Shown one piece after another: positions 35,042 to 43,727 of a stretch of 64,000 nucleotides of DNA. The stretch's first letter is position 1; every line of letters begins with the position of its first letter. The notes beneath the pieces were generated by a model that was not told the DNA's origin, searched no databases, and saw nothing but the letters and a program-made list of their open reading frames with translations. The position numbers and the translations under genes are program-made. Source of the stretch: Oceanobacillus sp. CFH 90083 (GTDB taxonomy: Bacteria > Bacillota > Bacilli > Bacillales > Amphibacillaceae); assembly GCF_009389585.1 (NCBI RefSeq), contig NZ_VIYG01000008.1, forward strand, positions 62,001 to 126,000, written 5' to 3'.

Positions 35042-35832
35042 AAAAGGTAGAAGGCGTTATATTTGATTGGGCTGGAACAACTATTGATTTTGGCTGTTTT
35101 GCCCCGGTACATGCGTTTGTAACAGTTTTTAAAAAAGCAGGAATGGAAGTAACGATAGAAGAAGCAAGAGAGCCAATGGGGCTGACGAAGATCGATCATA
35201 TCCGGACAATGCTTTCTATGCCGAGAGTTTCAGCTTTATGGAAAGAGGCGTACGGACGGGAGTTCACGGAGCAGGATGTAGAGAGTTTGAATGCTGACTT
35301 TGAATCTGCTCTCCTGGAAACGCTGGCAGCATATACGGACCCGAAGCCGGAGGTGCTGGAAACGATAGAGCAGTTGAGAAATCAAGGCTTAAAGATTGGC
35401 TCCAGCTCAGGCTACACGCAAAAGATGATGGAAGTGGTTGCTCCGGAAGCGGAGAAAAAAGGGTATCGGCCGGACTTTTATATGACAGCTGACGGAACAG
35501 GCGGATTAGGCAGGCCATATCCATATATGCTTTATCGGAATATGGAAGCCTTGAAATTAACAGCAGCCCGCCATGTGGTTAAAGTAGGGGATACTGTTCC
35601 GGATATAGATGAGGCATTAAACGCCGGAGTCTGGTCTGTTGCAGTGATTATTGGCAGCTCGGAAATGGGATTGAGTGAAGAAGAATTTCATGCGTTATCT
35701 GAAGCCGAGCAGGAGGAATTGATTGTTCGGGTAGAAAAAACTTTTACAGAGCATGGGGCTGATTTTACGATTCGGACGCTGGGAGAGTTGCCTGGGGTTA
35801 TTGAGGAGATTGATCAGCAGCTTCAGAAATAA
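35038..35832 (+). CDS. phnX: phosphonoacetaldehyde hydrolase (phosphonatase)
   Basis: A 264-residue HAD-superfamily enzyme. Asp10 in FDWAGTT is the nucleophile. The Schiff-base lysine that marks true phosphonatases is Lys51 in MGLTKIDHIR. Motif III and the metal-binding VGDTVPDIDEAL are present. It splits phosphonoacetaldehyde to acetaldehyde and phosphate. Length equals that of the studied B. cereus enzyme within a few residues. It is the last gene of the operon, followed by a strong terminator. Confidence 0.94.
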   Translation: MKKVEGVIFDWAGTTIDFGCFAPVHAFVTVFKKAGMEVTIEEAREPMGLTKIDHIRTMLSMPRVSALWKEAYGREFTEQDVESLNADFESALLETLAAYTDPKPEVLETIEQLRNQGLKIGSSSGYTQKMMEVVAPEAEKKGYRPDFYMTADGTGGLGRPYPYMLYRNMEALKLTAARHVVKVGDTVPDIDEALNAGVWSVAVIIGSSEMGLSEEEFHALSEAEQEELIVRVEKTFTEHGADFTIRTLGELPGVIEEIDQQLQK

Positions 35833-35876
35833 ATCTGGTTTTGATTTTGTAAAATAATATCTGCACTTTATGCTGC

Positions 35877-35924
35877 AAACAGCTGTGTCGTACTTCTTTC
35901 AAAGTATCAGACACAGCTGTTTTT
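35877..35924. terminator. strong terminator after phnX
   Basis: AACAGCTGTGTC (35878-35889) and GACACAGCTGTT (35910-35921) pair perfectly, with a T run after and an A run before. It can serve both the phn operon and the converging PTS operon on the other strand. Confidence 0.88.
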
Positions 35925-36045
35925 GTATATATAAGTTTAACCGTGAAAAATCACTGCTTAAAGCCTTGTTTTAAATGTGAAGGAGTTATCAATTTAATTA
36001 TCAAGCATGCGTGGTGGAGTATTCGTATAAAAGCTCATTGCTATT

Positions 36046-36693
36046 CTATTCATCCAAATTATAATGATAATCTTTCTGAAAATCGATATTCTCGCCAACT
36101 TTTGAAAGAAGATACATTTTGTAAGCAACATAAGCGTTGTATTCTATTCTTTCAACCATATCGTATGCTTTCTCCAGCGACTTATCTGCCACTACCAGAC
36201 CATGTCTTTCCAATAATAGTCCGGCCGGTATTTTATCAGCATCCCGTTCTGCAATCGTTTCCCTTACTAAAGCCGCTAGTTCCGGAGAGGTTGCCGGCCG
36301 ATAATCCAGACAAGGGATATCGCCGATTTTTTGAGTAGCTTCTGTAATATTTGGCATATCTTTCCCCATACTTGCCCAAACCATAGATTCTTTTGCGTGA
36401 GCATGAATGACACAGTTAATGGCAGGATTCTCTTCATAACAAGCCATATGCATATTGATTTCTCTTGTTAGTCTTCCTTCCCCCTCGATAATATTTAAGT
36501 CTTTATCTACTACTAAAATTTGAAATGGGCTTAAATCACAACGGTAGTTTTGAGACATTAAAGTAGGCGTCATAATAAAATGCTCATCACTAACCTTTAA
36601 ACTGAGATTTCCACCGGCTGCATTCGTTTGGAATCTATCAAACATGGTCTTTACGATTTCACACATAGTTTTTCTTTCTTCAGAATATAGCAT
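36046..36693 (-). CDS. class II aldolase (fuculose-phosphate aldolase family)
   Basis: A 215-residue class II aldolase/adducin-type protein. Zinc-binding histidines are in CVIHAHAKE and ERHGLVVAD; the phosphate-binding loop is AAGGNLS. Relatives cleave ketose 1-phosphates (L-fuculose-, L-rhamnulose-, ribulose-phosphates) to dihydroxyacetone phosphate and an aldehyde, or epimerise pentose phosphates. It is the last gene of a PTS operon with a PfkB kinase. The sugar cannot be read from sequence. Its start overlaps the kinase stop by one base. Confidence 0.8.
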   Translation of the reverse strand: MLYSEERKTMCEIVKTMFDRFQTNAAGGNLSLKVSDEHFIMTPTLMSQNYRCDLSPFQILVVDKDLNIIEGEGRLTREINMHMACYEENPAINCVIHAHAKESMVWASMGKDMPNITEATQKIGDIPCLDYRPATSPELAALVRETIAERDADKIPAGLLLERHGLVVADKSLEKAYDMVERIEYNAYVAYKMYLLSKVGENIDFQKDYHYNLDE

Positions 36694-37613
36694 TATATCA
36701 CCTCATGTATTTTTAAATTATTTTCAATAAACTCAAAGTCATCCTTATTAATTTGACAGCTGCTGTAATGCTGTACTTTGCTGGCAGAGCAGAGGATGCC
36801 CCACCGGACCCTGTCTGAGATATCAAATCCATTTGCGACACCATAAATATAACCGGCCACAAAAGCATCCCCTGCCCCTGTATCACTCTGAACATTCACT
36901 TCAGGAGGGACAGCCTGATAGAATCTGTTCTCCACCTTATATAGCGCACCTTCAGAACCCAAGCTGCATACCGCATTTGGCACTTTTTCACAAATTCGAT
37001 TAAACTTTTGATGAATAGGCTCATCTCCAGGAAATAAATCATTAATCTCGTGCTTATTCGGTTTCACAAAGTCTATCTTCTCTTCTATAGCTACATGTAA
37101 ATATTCCTCTGCAACATCACATGCAACGTAAGCGTTTTGTTCCTTCAACAGACGAATAAGATATCTGAAATCTTCAACGGAAAATCCTTGTGCCGGCTTT
37201 CCGACGACAGCAATATCGTCAGGACGAATGTTTTCTTTGATATATGAATACATTTTTTCTTTATCGTTATCTGAAACTTTTAGTCCTCTTTCCGTTATCA
37301 TATAACTGCCGCCGCTGCTATTAATCACAATGATACTTTCCCTGGTCCGTTGATCAGGTATGTCGATAAATTCATGATTCATGTGGTACTTATCAAAGAT
37401 GGATACCAGCTCTGCTTTATTTAACTCTCCGGAAAATCCGGTTGCTTTATTAGGCGTACCACCAAGCTGCTCTAAAATAGCCGATACATGCGTTGGCTTC
37501 CCGCCAAGATCAACATATTTTTCTCTGATTATATTGTTTTTTTCAGGGGTCAAATCACCTTCAAGATAAACAATCCTGTCTATCGCTGGATTGGGTGTAA
37601 TTGTGTAAATCAA
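36693..37613 (-). CDS. PfkB-family sugar-phosphate kinase (1-phosphofructokinase-like)
   Basis: A 306-residue PfkB/ribokinase enzyme. The catalytic Asp lies in SDTGAGDAFVAG. The first signature reads DLGGKPTHVS rather than the usual GGKGxNV, a deviation worth noting. 1-phosphofructokinase and tagatose 6-phosphate kinase belong here. In this operon it would phosphorylate a PTS-delivered ketose phosphate to a bisphosphate before aldol cleavage. Alternatively it acts on a product of the aldolase. Confidence 0.8.
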   Translation of the reverse strand: MIYTITPNPAIDRIVYLEGDLTPEKNNIIREKYVDLGGKPTHVSAILEQLGGTPNKATGFSGELNKAELVSIFDKYHMNHEFIDIPDQRTRESIIVINSSGGSYMITERGLKVSDNDKEKMYSYIKENIRPDDIAVVGKPAQGFSVEDFRYLIRLLKEQNAYVACDVAEEYLHVAIEEKIDFVKPNKHEINDLFPGDEPIHQKFNRICEKVPNAVCSLGSEGALYKVENRFYQAVPPEVNVQSDTGAGDAFVAGYIYGVANGFDISDRVRWGILCSASKVQHYSSCQINKDDFEFIENNLKIHEVI

Positions 37614-37614
37614 A

Positions 37615-37842
37615 TTATCCCTCCTTCCGTGATAGTTTTTCTCTCATCTTTCCTAATCTATTTTTATATGCAGAAAATAAAATATCCTCTGCATATAGCT
37701 TCACTAGAATGCTAATAATAAAAGCCATAAACCACATGCTTACATCTTTCGTGAAAAAACCAATTACCATTAGCAGAAATGCTAAGACAACCATAAAGTA
37801 CCAAAATAGTTTTGATTTTAAAATAAAATTCAAAGGTCTCAC
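37615..37842 (-). CDS. small two-helix membrane protein in the PTS operon
   Basis: A 75-residue protein with two hydrophobic segments (about 12-28 and 34-50) and a basic C-terminal tail. It lies between the PTS IIC and kinase genes with 15 and 1 bases of spacing, so it is part of the operon. No family is recognised. It may be an accessory to the transporter. Confidence 0.55.
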   Translation of the reverse strand: MRPLNFILKSKLFWYFMVVLAFLLMVIGFFTKDVSMWFMAFIISILVKLYAEDILFSAYKNRLGKMREKLSRKEG

Positions 37843-37857
37843 TCTTTCATGTTTATA

Positions 37858-39210
37858 TTATTTTTCTGCCTCACTAAAATATTTTTCATTATCTCTTTTT
37901 CTTCCAAAGTAGAATATAATGAACAGCCCAATCCATACGATGACACCAAGGATTCCCCACCATTCTCCGGCCATTGCATTGGCAAACACTAATTTAAATT
38001 CCCCATTTTCAATTGTGCTCCATGTCAGCATACTGCCTGCTTCTACATTTACTGCTCCAGTCTCATTTGCCAATCTTGTTATATAAGGAGCAAAGTATGT
38101 GGAGATATATAAGAAAACAGGTGCGGTAATAACACCGTATATAATGGATCTGACAAGGTTTCCTCTAGTTAGTAAGACTACTGCGACACAGACAGAAAGA
38201 TTGACGATTCCTCCAAACGGTAATACTGCATTTCCCGGTAAGATGACAGAAAACAGCAGTAATACGGGGATGATAACAATCGCAGATACCCAAATTTCAT
38301 TTCTGCCAGCTAAGATCGGCCAATCTAAACCAATAAATATCTCTCTATCACCAAAACGTTTTTTCATAAACTCAGAAATTGCATCGGAAATAGGTGATAA
38401 CGCTTGCATAAATAACTTAGAAACCATAGGGAACAGAGTTAAAGCTGTGGCTGCTTGTATTCCTAGAACAAGTGAATCTTGTAAACCATAGTTAGCAGCC
38501 AGTCCCAATAAGAAACCAATGAGACCGCCCATAATATGGTTTTCTGCAAACACACCAAGCTTATCTCTTAATGCCTCGGCATCCATTTTTTTGTTTAAGA
38601 AAGGTACTTTGTCCATTAATTTATCAATTGGATAAAGCAAGGAAGCAATAATTGTCATATGATGTGGTACAGTAACCCCCGGTATTCCAGTTAAATCCTC
38701 TATTTCTTTTCCCCAAATGTCACCGATCTTCAGCTCAATAACAACCTGAATACTGGCAACAATAAATCCTAAAATCACACTGCCGGAAAGAAACATAACC
38801 AAAATGGCAGTGAATATTTTTCCCCATACATTCCACATGTCTACATTAAGTGTTTTGGTCAGCTTGAAAGCCAGCATCACAATATTAATCCCGACAGTAA
38901 TTGGGAACATAAGAAATGCCAAAGGCCAGGACCATGTAATTGCTGCAGCAGTTGTCCATCCGCCGTCCACAGCATTTAAATTAATCCCTGTATTTTCAGC
39001 AAATGATTGTGCAGCGGGACTGATAGAAGCCAGCATAAAATCAACAACTAATGACATACCGGAAAAGGCTACCCCAAATATGATTGCTGCACTTAATGCA
39101 TCTTTAAATTTCATCCGTGCAATAAGTCCAATAACTAACATAATTAAAGGGACAAACACTGGAGCACCCATGTCTAAAATATACTCAACAATATTTTGCA
39201 AAAAATCCAT
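37858..39210 (-). CDS. galactitol-type PTS EIIC permease
   Basis: A 450-residue integral membrane protein of the GatC family, with about 11 hydrophobic segments and the typical opening MGAPVFVPLIMLVIGL and WSWPLAFLMFPITVGINI. GatC-type permeases take up galactitol and, in other bacteria, D-arabitol and related polyols or ketoses. IIB and IIA subunits are encoded just upstream as separate genes. No polyol phosphate dehydrogenase is in the operon, which argues against galactitol itself. Confidence 0.85.
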   Translation of the reverse strand: MDFLQNIVEYILDMGAPVFVPLIMLVIGLIARMKFKDALSAAIIFGVAFSGMSLVVDFMLASISPAAQSFAENTGINLNAVDGGWTTAAAITWSWPLAFLMFPITVGINIVMLAFKLTKTLNVDMWNVWGKIFTAILVMFLSGSVILGFIVASIQVVIELKIGDIWGKEIEDLTGIPGVTVPHHMTIIASLLYPIDKLMDKVPFLNKKMDAEALRDKLGVFAENHIMGGLIGFLLGLAANYGLQDSLVLGIQAATALTLFPMVSKLFMQALSPISDAISEFMKKRFGDREIFIGLDWPILAGRNEIWVSAIVIIPVLLLFSVILPGNAVLPFGGIVNLSVCVAVVLLTRGNLVRSIIYGVITAPVFLYISTYFAPYITRLANETGAVNVEAGSMLTWSTIENGEFKLVFANAMAGEWWGILGVIVWIGLFIIFYFGRKRDNEKYFSEAEK

Positions 39211-39233
39211 CTGTCTTCTCCTTCCTTTACGGT

Positions 39234-39512
39234 TTAATTTTTAAGAATTTGAATCAGTTTTTCTGTTTCTTCCTGCAATCCCATGCCCGTAAGGAAAGCA
39301 ATCCCGTTTAACATCGGAATATCATATTCTTTACCGCCTTTTGTAATAGAAATGTAGACATCCGCCGATTTAATATAGCTGTCTAAGGATTTAATATCTA
39401 CTGCCTCTACATTTGCTTTGATTTTATTGTCATCTAAAATTCTCTTTACCTTTGAAGCCACTGTCTGACTTGTTGCTACACCACTTCCACAAGCTACGAT
39501 TACATTTTTCAT
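39234..39512 (-). CDS. galactitol-type PTS EIIB
   Basis: A 92-residue IIB protein starting KNVIVACGSGVATSQ. Cys8 in the P-loop-like CGSGVATS carries the phosphate passed from IIA to the sugar. Size and motif match GatB. It lies between the IIA and IIC genes, with one base between it and IIA. Confidence 0.88.
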   Translation of the reverse strand: MKNVIVACGSGVATSQTVASKVKRILDDNKIKANVEAVDIKSLDSYIKSADVYISITKGGKEYDIPMLNGIAFLTGMGLQEETEKLIQILKN

Positions 39513-39513
39513 T

Positions 39514-39987
39514 CTAATTTCCTCCCATTAAATAATGATTTAGTTTATTCTCAAGCTGTTTTGTATCTTTTTCCTCGAAAATTATTCTGGAGAAATCCTC
39601 CGTTTGGAAATGCTCCATAAGGGTGGAGAGCAATATCGTTTGATTCTTTGGCTCTGTAATACCAAGGAAGAAAATAAGCTTTACACTTAATTCCTCGCTC
39701 GAGTTCCCCATATTTTGAAATTTCAGTTCATCCTGCAGCTGAACAAGATAAATAAAAGGTGTTCTCACATGAACTGCATCCGTGTGCGGAATAGCAATAT
39801 TGCAATAACTTGTCCTTAAACCTGTGGGAAAGCTGTGTTCTCTTTCAATCAGGGCTTCCTGATAAGAAGCATTTACATATCTCAGTGATACTAATTCCTC
39901 AGCTACTTCTGCAAAGAGTTCCTTCCTGCTTTGGGAAGGGTGATTCAATTTCATTAATTTGGAGCTAAATAAGCTCTTGAATTCCAT
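39514..39987 (-). CDS. PTS EIIA (fructose/galactitol type)
   Basis: A 157-residue IIA protein. The phosphorylated histidine lies in NIAIPHTDAVHV. ATG 39987 follows AGGAG and overlaps the upstream regulator gene by 23 bases; a longer frame running deeper into that gene is unlikely to be used. It receives phosphate from HPr and gives it to the IIB encoded next. Confidence 0.86.
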   Translation of the reverse strand: MEFKSLFSSKLMKLNHPSQSRKELFAEVAEELVSLRYVNASYQEALIEREHSFPTGLRTSYCNIAIPHTDAVHVRTPFIYLVQLQDELKFQNMGNSSEELSVKLIFFLGITEPKNQTILLSTLMEHFQTEDFSRIIFEEKDTKQLENKLNHYLMGGN

Positions 39988-41959
39988 CTTTGTATCTCCT
40001 TTCGATGAGCTTAAATGCGTCTTCACCGGTAGAATTATATAGTGCATCCATAAATTCAATATCCATAAAAAGACTGTTTAGCTGTAATAATTTTTTTACA
40101 TGAGAATTATCTTTATTAGGAGATAAACATAAAACACATGACCTTATCGTTGGACTGACAACAAGCTGAAAATCTTCACAATATACACCATCGTTATAAT
40201 GTGCATGAGGTAAATAGACCTCTGGACCAATCAGCATGGATTCATATTTTTCTTTGAATATGTGCAAGGCTGCCTCTGAATACGCTGGTGCGATAGATTT
40301 TCGCTCCTGCATTTTTTCCAGGCCGATTTGTGCCATTTCAAAAATATGATTCACATGAACAAAGCTGATTTGTTCTGGTCTTAAAATAGAATGGCTTATG
40401 TCCGTATTTTCTCTATCATCCTGAAAAAAACGATGTGCTTTCTCCTTGATATCCTCAAATTTTTCTTCGGGTATGACATCCCGTAGAAAATTCATTAATT
40501 GTTTTGTTTTAATACTTGGATTGGCAACAATATGGTTTTCTACCTTGTTGATAAATTCTTTTCGCTTTTTTTCATCGAAAAGATTAACCATCACAAAAAT
40601 TTTCTTATCCGTCTGAAGCGGAGCGGTCGTAAAAACAATATCGATATCTGGATTTTCCTGATAAAATTGCCGCTCGCTATAAGTCCCCAGGAAATTAATA
40701 TTCGGGAACATATCCTTCAGCTGGACATTCATTAATTCCGATATGGAGTTACCGCTCTGGCATACGACAATTGCTGTGACCTCTTTATTATTTTGATAAG
40801 CATCATTGTTGACCTGATACATATGCCCAAGCACAATCATAGAAAGGTAAACGATTTCAGCTTCACTGAGGGTTATTTTTTCATATTCTCCTACAATTTC
40901 CTTAATTACCTCATAGACTGGATAATACCGATTGATAAAATCTCTTTGGATAGGATTTTCAAGTGTTAAACCCAATCGTTTTCGGATTAAAGCAGGACTC
41001 AGGTGCTGCATTAGTTTTTTCTTAAATTGGTTGTCTCGGAAGTTGAAAGCCAGCTTATCCTCTAATTTTTTTATAATAAAGGAGACAAATTCTTCTACTT
41101 CTGTTTCACTTGTTAAGCTGGAATCCAGGTCAATCCGATTAGCTCCCAGGAAAATGAGAGACAAATAGGTCAGGTCCTGTATTGATAGATCTGGATACTC
41201 CCAAAATAATTCTTGAATCTGCTTAAATTCACTTGTCTGATTTAATTCCTGATACTTGATAGACAGGTTCCATTCATCTTTCATAACGTTCGCCCGTTTA
41301 ATCATGATGAGAATAATATAGGGCAGCTTTGAAAGATATTCGTCACTGAGTGTAATGTTTATCTTTCTTTCGAGCCTTCTGATTCTTTCTGTAAGCAGGA
41401 AATACTCTCCTCTGGCATAAATGGCTTTATCTTCTAAAAGATTTCTTCCATTCGGATATAAAAATAACCTGTCTATGATATTAATCAGCTCAGCTCTGAT
41501 CCTGACCTCATCTCCCGCTAAATAAAATCCGTCTTTCCTCGTGTATTGAATAGAAATTCCATCAGATTTTATCTCGCTGTTGATCGCTTTGATGTCGTTG
41601 GTTAGCGTGTTTTTGCTGGCCAGGCAATGATCTGAGAGCTCTAATAAAGATAAATATTCACTGTCATCCAGCGCTATCTTTAAAAACGCTATATCTCTCC
41701 TTACCTCTGGTTTGAATATTGGAGTCATTTCATCAATGGGAATATGATAATGACTGGCAATATTTTTACTATGTTTGTGGGGAATATAGATAATTTCATC
41801 GTTACTAAAAATAATGTCTTGGTGGAACTGTGAATTGATTTCTCTTTTCAACTGCTCCAATTCTTCATAGGTTAAATTATAAGAAGTTAAAAGCTGCTGG
41901 ATGTTGAGATGATTTTCTTTTAACAGGTCACTTATAATTTGTTTCTCTGAGTGCTTCAT
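39965..41959 (-). CDS. BglG/MtlR-type transcriptional activator with PRD and PTS domains
   Basis: About 664 residues. Order: N-terminal helix-turn-helix domains (about 1-150), two PTS regulation domains (about 180-400, with conserved histidines), a IIB-like domain (VVCQSGNSISE) and a C-terminal IIA-like domain (VYLPHAHYNDG). Such proteins activate PTS operons and are switched by phosphorylation from HPr and the IIB protein. ATG 41959 lies after GGGAGGTGG. It is first in the operon, overlapping the IIA gene, so it probably controls its own transcript. Confidence 0.85.
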   Translation of the reverse strand: MKHSEKQIISDLLKENHLNIQQLLTSYNLTYEELEQLKREINSQFHQDIIFSNDEIIYIPHKHSKNIASHYHIPIDEMTPIFKPEVRRDIAFLKIALDDSEYLSLLELSDHCLASKNTLTNDIKAINSEIKSDGISIQYTRKDGFYLAGDEVRIRAELINIIDRLFLYPNGRNLLEDKAIYARGEYFLLTERIRRLERKINITLSDEYLSKLPYIILIMIKRANVMKDEWNLSIKYQELNQTSEFKQIQELFWEYPDLSIQDLTYLSLIFLGANRIDLDSSLTSETEVEEFVSFIIKKLEDKLAFNFRDNQFKKKLMQHLSPALIRKRLGLTLENPIQRDFINRYYPVYEVIKEIVGEYEKITLSEAEIVYLSMIVLGHMYQVNNDAYQNNKEVTAIVVCQSGNSISELMNVQLKDMFPNINFLGTYSERQFYQENPDIDIVFTTAPLQTDKKIFVMVNLFDEKKRKEFINKVENHIVANPSIKTKQLMNFLRDVIPEEKFEDIKEKAHRFFQDDRENTDISHSILRPEQISFVHVNHIFEMAQIGLEKMQERKSIAPAYSEAALHIFKEKYESMLIGPEVYLPHAHYNDGVYCEDFQLVVSPTIRSCVLCLSPNKDNSHVKKLLQLNSLFMDIEFMDALYNSTGEDAFKLIERRYKDGIQELI

Positions 41960-42502
41960 TCCGCCACCTCCCATTTGTGCACAACCTCATTATAAGACAG
42001 AATATTTCGCCATACGTGCTGGTTCATCACAACTTTGATTTTGGTTGTTTTATTTTTGTGATGAAGTATAGGCATTGACAAATCGAAATAATCTATTAGG
42101 AGGTAAAAGAGAAAATAATGAAAGAATAGGAATAGAAAGCTTGCAGCTTTTGTGACAAGCTTTCTTCTTATCTTTATTTTTTATGTTATACTACGGATAG
42201 ACTTGAATAACCAAACTATTCTTTATAATTAGTAAAGATGGAGAAGCTGCTTTGAGTTCTATTTAGTAAAGCAGCTGAGGTTTATAAATATTGCTTCTTG
42301 TATCATAGAATAATATTCTTGCCTGCTCTCAATAAAAGGTAAGCGATTGTACTTTTGTGTAAACGCCTTCCCGAAACAATATACTAATATATCAAGCTGA
42401 AATAAAAAGTAAAAATGAGTTAAGCTCTTTTTTCATCGACAAACTATATGTTAAATGAAAGTTACATAATTTACTGATCAACGATAGAGTGGAGGAGTAT
42501 TA
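41960..42502. other. intergenic region with hairpins and a stray ribosome site
   Basis: Divergent promoter region of the PTS operon and the dehydrogenase gene. It contains AGGAGGT (42099-42105) followed by ATG AAA GAA TAG, a start with no gene behind it. A hairpin AGCTGCTTT/AAAGCAGCT lies at 42245-42276. No intact gene is present. Confidence 0.5.
42135..42170 (+). terminator. terminator-like hairpin in intergenic region
   Basis: GAAAGCTTG (42135-42143) pairs perfectly with CAAGCTTTC (42156-42164), followed by TTCTTATCTTT. It lies just after the stray ribosome site, as if a small or deleted gene once ended here. Confidence 0.6.
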
Positions 42503-43579
42503 ATGAAAGAATGGAAGGTAGCACTTGTTCCGGGAGACGGAATAGGTCCGGAAGTAGTTGCAGAAGGTGTCAAGGTATTACAGACAATAGAAAGGCTGGA
42601 TGACAGACTTTCCTTTCAATTTGAAAGTTTCCCCTGGGGCTGTGAGTATTACTTAGAACACCAAAAGATGATGGCCGATGACGGGATAGAACAATTGAAG
42701 AATTTTGATGCGATTTATCTTGGGGCAGTCGGATATCCTGGTGTTCCCGATCATATCTCACTTTGGGATTTATTATTGAAAATTCGCAAAGGCTTTGATC
42801 AATATGTGAATTTACGTCCAGTCCGTTTATTAAATCAAGAGCTGTCCCCGATTAAAAACAAAACGGAAGAGGATATTGATTTTCTGGTTATCCGGGAGAA
42901 TAGTGAAGGGGAGTATGCCGGAGCTGGCGATTGGCTGTTTAAAGGAAAGAAAGAAGAGGTTGTTTTGCAAACCGGTGTTTTTTCCCGTAAAGGAACAGAG
43001 CGGATTATCCGGTATGCTTTTGAGGAGGCGCGTAAGCAGAAGAAATCATTGACCAGCATCAGTAAGGCAAATGCGCTCAATTACTCGATGGTTTTCTGGG
43101 ATGAAGTATTTGAGGAAGTAGGAAAAGAATATCCGGATGTGAGAACAGAGTCCTATTTAGTCGATGCTGCGAGCATGTTTTTTGTGATGCATCCGGAACG
43201 CTTTGAAATCGTGGTAACCTCTAATTTATTTGGAGATATTTTAACGGATATTGGTGCTGCCATTACTGGTGGAATGGGGCTTGCAACAGGAGCGAATGTG
43301 AATCCGGAAAGGGAATATCCTTCTATGTTTGAACCAGTCCACGGCTCCGCACCGGATATTGCCGGTCAAGGAATTGCCAACCCGATTGCGGCGATATGGT
43401 CTGTGGCACAAATGCTGGAGCATTTTGGGGAGGCAGAATGGGGAAGGCGGCTTGTCGATACGATAAAAGAAATCATTGATGAAAAGAAGGTACTTACGCC
43501 AGACCTTGGCGGAAAGCATCGTACTTCTGAAGTTGGGGATTATTTTGTGGAGAAAATAGCAGGGAATTTTAAGAGATAA
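42503..43579 (+). CDS. ycsA: tartrate / D-malate dehydrogenase (YcsA/TtuC-like)
   Basis: A 358-residue NAD-dependent beta-decarboxylating dehydrogenase of the isopropylmalate family. Motifs: VALVPGDGIGPEV, substrate arginines in the NLRPVRLL stretch, VIRENSEGEYAG as in tartrate dehydrogenases, metal-binding Asp in TSNLFGDILTDIGA, and EPVHGSAPDIAG. IENSEGEYxG-type loops separate the tartrate/D-malate group from leucine biosynthesis enzymes. It would oxidise D-malate or tartrate. It is monocistronic, with a GGAGGAG ribosome site. Confidence 0.86.
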   Translation: MKEWKVALVPGDGIGPEVVAEGVKVLQTIERLDDRLSFQFESFPWGCEYYLEHQKMMADDGIEQLKNFDAIYLGAVGYPGVPDHISLWDLLLKIRKGFDQYVNLRPVRLLNQELSPIKNKTEEDIDFLVIRENSEGEYAGAGDWLFKGKKEEVVLQTGVFSRKGTERIIRYAFEEARKQKKSLTSISKANALNYSMVFWDEVFEEVGKEYPDVRTESYLVDAASMFFVMHPERFEIVVTSNLFGDILTDIGAAITGGMGLATGANVNPEREYPSMFEPVHGSAPDIAGQGIANPIAAIWSVAQMLEHFGEAEWGRRLVDTIKEIIDEKKVLTPDLGGKHRTSEVGDYFVEKIAGNFKR

Positions 43580-43675
43580 GGTTGCAGTAGTATAAAGATG
43601 TATAGGGGCTTGAACAGAGCAGGCATGAGCTGCGATTTGCCGAAAAGGGTTTGCATAACCTCTTAAAATAACAAA

Positions 43676-43717
43676 GGGGCTGTTACACAATCGATTCCCC
43701 GATTGTGTAACAGCCCC
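43676..43717. terminator. long perfect hairpin between convergent genes
   Basis: An 18-bp perfect stem (GGGGCTGTTACACAATCG at 43676-43693 with its complement at 43700-43717). No T run follows on the plus side. It separates the dehydrogenase from the convergent mtlA remnant and could act for either strand. Confidence 0.7.
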
Positions 43718-43727
43718 TGTTGTTTGA

